DNA of 25,000 bases from Glandiceps talaboti (lineage: Eukaryota > Hemichordata > Enteropneusta > Spengelidae). The stretch lies in the NCBI RefSeq assembly GCF_964340395.1, contig NC_135557.1, positions 17,582,230 to 17,607,229 on the forward strand. Direction: 5' to 3'. Below, in pieces: positions 21,258 through 25,000 of this stretch (the first letter of the stretch is position 1; each line of letters begins with the position of its first letter). Under the pieces are notes generated by a model that searched no databases, had not been told where the DNA came from, and saw nothing but the letters and a program-made list of their open reading frames with translations. The translations under genes were made by a program, and so were the position numbers.

Positions 21258-21349
21258 GGGGCATGTAGGCAGACATACATACATACATACATACATACAT
21301 ACATACATACATACATACATACATACATACATACATACATACATACATA
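21115..21349. repeat. Composite (GA)n-(CAGA)n-(CATA)n microsatellite
   Basis: GA units are followed by GACAGAGA variants, then pure CAGA units, a 13-bp spacer, and about seventeen CATA units. Open frames on both strands across it are repeat artefacts. Confidence 0.97.
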
Positions 21350-21879
21350 GACGAGGACAGAAACAGAGAAAAAGTCAGAGATATTGGAAGTGGGGTGAGA
21401 ACGTTAAATTAGTTTGAGTTATCAAAATATATCCAATGACTCTAAAACATGCATTACCCCAACCTTATTTTTTTCGAGTGTTTTAAGAATTATCACACTA
21501 AAACAATTGATTCATATGATTCAGTTTTACAATAGCAATAGGGTGTCTTACAATCGTTTAGGTTATGTGTACATGAGGATAAATAGATGTTGACTTATGC
21601 TGTCACTATGACAATTCATGAGGCGTGTTTCAGAATGAATGTAGCGAAACATGAATGATTATAAAGAACGATACGTCAATGAAATGCACTATATCAAAAC
21701 TATACCTATCATTTGTGCCACGTAGATCGTTTACGTATCACATATTTTATATGTCCGTTGTAATGACGTTTCACGATGCTAGTGAATTTTTGCATTGTCT
21801 ACACATGTATATTGTATATTGCAAAAAGTGTAAAAAAAAAATGTTTTTGAATGTTTGCAATTTATTGAATTACGAATAG

Positions 21880-21992
21880 GGATTTGGTATATGTTATTTG
21901 ACATTTTATTTTTTCAAGTAGGAAAAACATAGTAAAGTTGTTTTATCAATTAAGAATCCAAATTAAATACCCAAATCTCATCCATACGGCCA
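21880..21992 (+). repeat. Dispersed repeat, copy B
   Basis: Diverged copy of 20116..20209 in the same orientation, longer by small insertions around 21950 and 21977. The two copies are about 1.8 kb apart. Confidence 0.6.
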
Positions 21993-22441
21993 CTTTGATA
22001 TATAGAACACGTTTGTTTTGAATAAAAATATGACGTTTTCTGTATCGTCGGTTTTCACCAATCAGATAATACAAATCCAAAACACCACAAGAATTTAAAG
22101 CTGAAATGTATTAAGTAGCAGTATTGATTTTAAATAAAAGTCGAATTAAAGCAACACATGTACGGTTGTAATCCCAAACCGTAAGATTTAGCACAATGTG
22201 TACTCTGAACTCTGAAGTTAGTTAAATTGCATGATTCCCAACTGTCGTCAACGAAGCCTTGCTGTAAGCTGTCTCTAGAATTGTTTGGTTAATAAATGTT
22301 CAAATTATCTATGTTTTAGTTGGGATGACATATAATACTCGGTTTTATAAAAAATCATGATGAACAAAACTTCTCTTGTGCCCTTCAGATGTAAACTATT
22401 ATACACATGCATGTTTTTTCTGGCTGATATAGAACATTATC

Positions 22442-22461
22442 CCAGTTACCATGGTAACTGG
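22442..22461. promoter_or_regulatory. RFX X-box-like perfect palindrome
   Basis: CCAGTTACCATGGTAACTGG is a perfect 20-bp palindrome. Its core GTTACCATGGTAAC (22445..22458) fits the X-box pattern GTNRCC-(0-3)-RGYAAC used by RFX transcription factors. A related site with one changed half lies at 22672..22688. Function is inferred from the motif only. Confidence 0.4.
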
Positions 22462-22671
22462 AAATCAGACTCACATTACATACTTATAATGATTAAACTT
22501 GATTTCATGTCTGACGTAATAATATATATATTGAAATATTTGGAAATATTACACGTCGTTATTGTGATAGGCCCTATTTTATTAATGATGAACATAATCT
22601 CGTCTGACCCTGGAAGTATTATATATATGTACCCTTTTGTGTGGACGATGTCACAAATCTTTGCAAATTGC

Positions 22672-22688
22672 TACCATGGTAACTGGAA
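22672..22688. repeat. Second copy of the X-box-like palindrome
   Basis: TACCATGGTAACTGGAA is identical to 22447..22463, but the left half-site reads GCTACC rather than GTTACC, so only one half matches the X-box. Confidence 0.6.
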
Positions 22689-23591
22689 TCTATACTTACA
22701 GAATTAGGTCTTTAGTGTGATAAACTTACATCGATATATTGTACATTCGTGGTTAAGACTCTCGTAAAATGATATTACAGGTTATACAAAAGGCATTGAT
22801 GCAGGGAACTGAACCAGTAAAATATGCAGTATGGAACGGAATGGATCTGTTCATGTTTAAATTGATAAATGGCATTTTGACATTTCGTCGAAGTCACTTT
22901 TTCGTATAGCAGTCCTTTTAATATCAACTCCATGAAAAGGTGTAGTCATTATCATTTAGAAGGTATGTCTCACAACCTGTTGATAAGTATGATGACAACA
23001 TAAAGCTGTATATAGATTGTGAATAATTAAGTGGATATGCAGCACACAGCAGACCACGCTTCCTAACAGCCTGCTGGTTTTCAAGTAATCTTTCGTAAAG
23101 GCAGCTTTTTAGAGTCAATTATATATGTTGTTCAGTGAACAGTCCATTGCAAGTAGATTAACGTTTTCAAAATCAAGTATAAAATATGGACATTTTTTAT
23201 ATGAGGAAGCTTTTAATACAGGCTTGTCAAGAGTCAAACAATTACTGTTACTTAAACTAGAGATAGGTTTGATCAAACACCACTGAAGAAGATAAGCAGT
23301 GGCGCCTGATATCTGAAGCCGAATGGTAAAAGGACGCCGCCGCGGTATTATTACTTGAACGAACACTGTAATGAAAAGAAAATCATGTCTTGAACTAAAA
23401 TTCGATCAGCTCCTTCACTAAAATAGAACCATTCAGGCAAAGTAGCTAAATTGGAAAAGAGTAATGTTAACCGTGACTCTTGCGTTTAGTTGCAAATTAG
23501 GCCGGTGTTATGTTATATTTACGTGTTTTAACATATTTGGAATGTTTTTTGTATAACGCACAAATAGAGTCGACCATGGGTACTAGAGAAT

Positions 23592-23630
23592 CAATACACA
23601 ATACATCAATACGTCAATACATCAATACGT
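23592..23630. repeat. 8-bp minisatellite CAATACAT/CAATACGT
   Basis: About five units of eight bases, alternating CAATACAT and CAATACGT, giving a higher-order 16-bp period over the last four. Confidence 0.9.
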
Positions 23631-25000
23631 AATGTGACAACATTCTGAAGTTATTACATGCATGTAAAAAATGTAATGCTGTATTAGGTCAATTATTGTG
23701 CACTCTGTAAAAGGAGAGAGTTTATGAACAGAGTGCACTTACATTGATCGTGGTTTGCTTACTCTGACTATATGTGAACTTACTGAATATGAAGGTTTAG
23801 CTTGAAATTAACGAAAGAGGTATTAGCGGTAACCTTGAACTTTACTAATCGCATTTAGGATGTTTGTAAAGCCTTCAAAATATTGGTTTACGGTTCACGT
23901 GAATCATTTCTAACATATAGGAAAGTTTCTGTGGCAGACGACAGTCATTGACACCAAATCACCTTTCATAAATTTGCATATGCGTCACAAAACATAAGTG
24001 GACAAAACGCGCTTACAATATATGCACATTCATTCACAACTGACAGGCCTGCCCTGTACGTCTTCTGCACCCTACCCGATACTCACACTATTTCTGAAGA
24101 AACTGAAACCAGATAAACGTTAAAATACATAGCAAAAACCGTGTGTTGAAAACATAATCAATATATTCCTTGACAGTTCCAGCTACACTTTAATTGCCCC
24201 TAACATCAAGGGTGTTAGCTCAACAGTAAGATATATGAGTATTTAAATTGTTCCTCAGTGTATAAGAGTCCATAAAGAAAACACCGTAGGGTTTATCAAT
24301 CCACTGGGACTGTTTTCTCTTTATAAGTTTCTGCTTTACGTTTTATCATCTGAACGAAGGCTGAACACTTTTTGGATCGACATTTCATTTGTATGTAATA
24401 GACAATCCAGGCAAGCTATCAACTTGAACTTGCATCTCAAAATGTATCTTTGTGCATAATGCATTTATGTTTCTGATACAAATAAATGAGTAAAAGGTTA
24501 GACATCACAAACCGTGTCATTTTAAGATTTAAAACAAACAAATCCTACTCCTCACATGTATATTGCATTACCCTATAACCTTTGAACACGATTGCAATTA
24601 CTATTGAGGTTCAACAACACATCTGGGTGATAACACACTCTCAACACGTTTCCCGTAACACCCATATGTTGAATGACAAGTTAAGTCCCCCGTAAATCTT
24701 GTTAATGTGTGCAGGTAATACGCAAAACCGTATCTTAACTCCAGCCGTCAAAGTCCCATATGCGACTTAAGGCAAGACTTGTATGGTACATTGTTTTACA
24801 CTTGAGCTCGAAAATACGTTTTATTGCCTTAATGTATAACTTTACCGCATGCAAAGTAAGTTGAACACTTCCGAACAATAAATACAGAATTCATTAAACT
24901 CTGGTCATTCCATGTCATGACAACACGCATCTTTGCTGTTTGTTCGTCACTGCTAGAAATGAGGGTATGAAAGGTTAAAATTTACTACTAATCTTTCCGA

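Larger units (their letters stand above)
21993..25000. other. No confident gene
   Basis: A+T-rich sequence with two X-box-like palindromes and an 8-bp minisatellite, listed separately. The longest frame (22357..22707, plus, 116 codons) has no domain, spans both palindromes, and shows no splice or codon pattern favouring coding. A minus-strand frame at 23115..23366 is likewise unrecognised. Confidence 0.5.

Noticed and set aside
20858-21350. Long frames on both strands, including a 160-codon minus frame
   Set aside because: Most of the length is translated GA/CAGA/CATA repeat, and the non-repeat tail has no recognised domain.
22357-22707. A 116-codon plus-strand protein gene
   Set aside because: It has no recognisable domain, contains two copies of a palindrome translated as YHGNW, and lies in A+T-rich sequence without splice or promoter support.
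1-25000. CRISPR arrays, operons, phage or plasmid genes, rRNA genes
   Set aside because: No direct-repeat/spacer pattern, no clustered prokaryotic frames and no rRNA-like sequence are visible; the tandem arrays are eukaryotic microsatellites.

Overview
The window looks like nuclear DNA from an invertebrate animal. It is A+T-rich by eye, poor in coding sequence and crowded with microsatellites. It has spliced exons with GT-AG borders, a tRNA-derived SINE and a foldback-type repeat. Bacterial operons, ribosome binding sites, CRISPR arrays and rRNA genes are absent. The species cannot be fixed from the sequence; a lophotrochozoan or an invertebrate deuterostome would fit.

The one gene I can support runs on the minus strand at the left end. 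Two exons (1079..1249 and 235..444) encode a complete C-type lectin domain (CTLD) with all six canonical cysteines, split by a phase-1 intron. A third exon upstream in the transcript (3614..3863) encodes a complete PAN/Apple domain. A fourth, weaker candidate (5746..5892) is in a compatible phase. The transcript order would be (candidate) - PAN - CTLD, as in a secreted or surface recognition protein. Its 5' start was not found with confidence and its 3' end lies at or beyond the left edge.

The introns hold most of the visible structure. There is a (GA)n tract just upstream of the first CTLD exon. A foldback/MITE-like element (1621..2046) has arms flanking a (CATA)n core, and an intron minisatellite of 21-bp units carries regularly spaced E-box palindromes (4050..4160).

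From about 5.9 kb to 25 kb I see no confident protein gene. This part contains composite tetranucleotide and dinucleotide arrays near 7.1-7.6, 10.5, 12.0-12.2, 15.9-16.1 and 21.1-21.35 kb, and a tRNA-derived SINE at 9490..9741. It also has a third copy of the foldback arm near 13.4 kb, a pair of diverged dispersed repeats near 20.1 and 21.9 kb, several short tandem duplications, and palindromes that match CRE and RFX X-box sites. Most open frames here are simple-repeat translations or chance frames. I found no previously undescribed multi-gene system; the best leads are the PAN-CTLD gene with an altered sugar-binding site, the foldback family and the E-box minisatellite.
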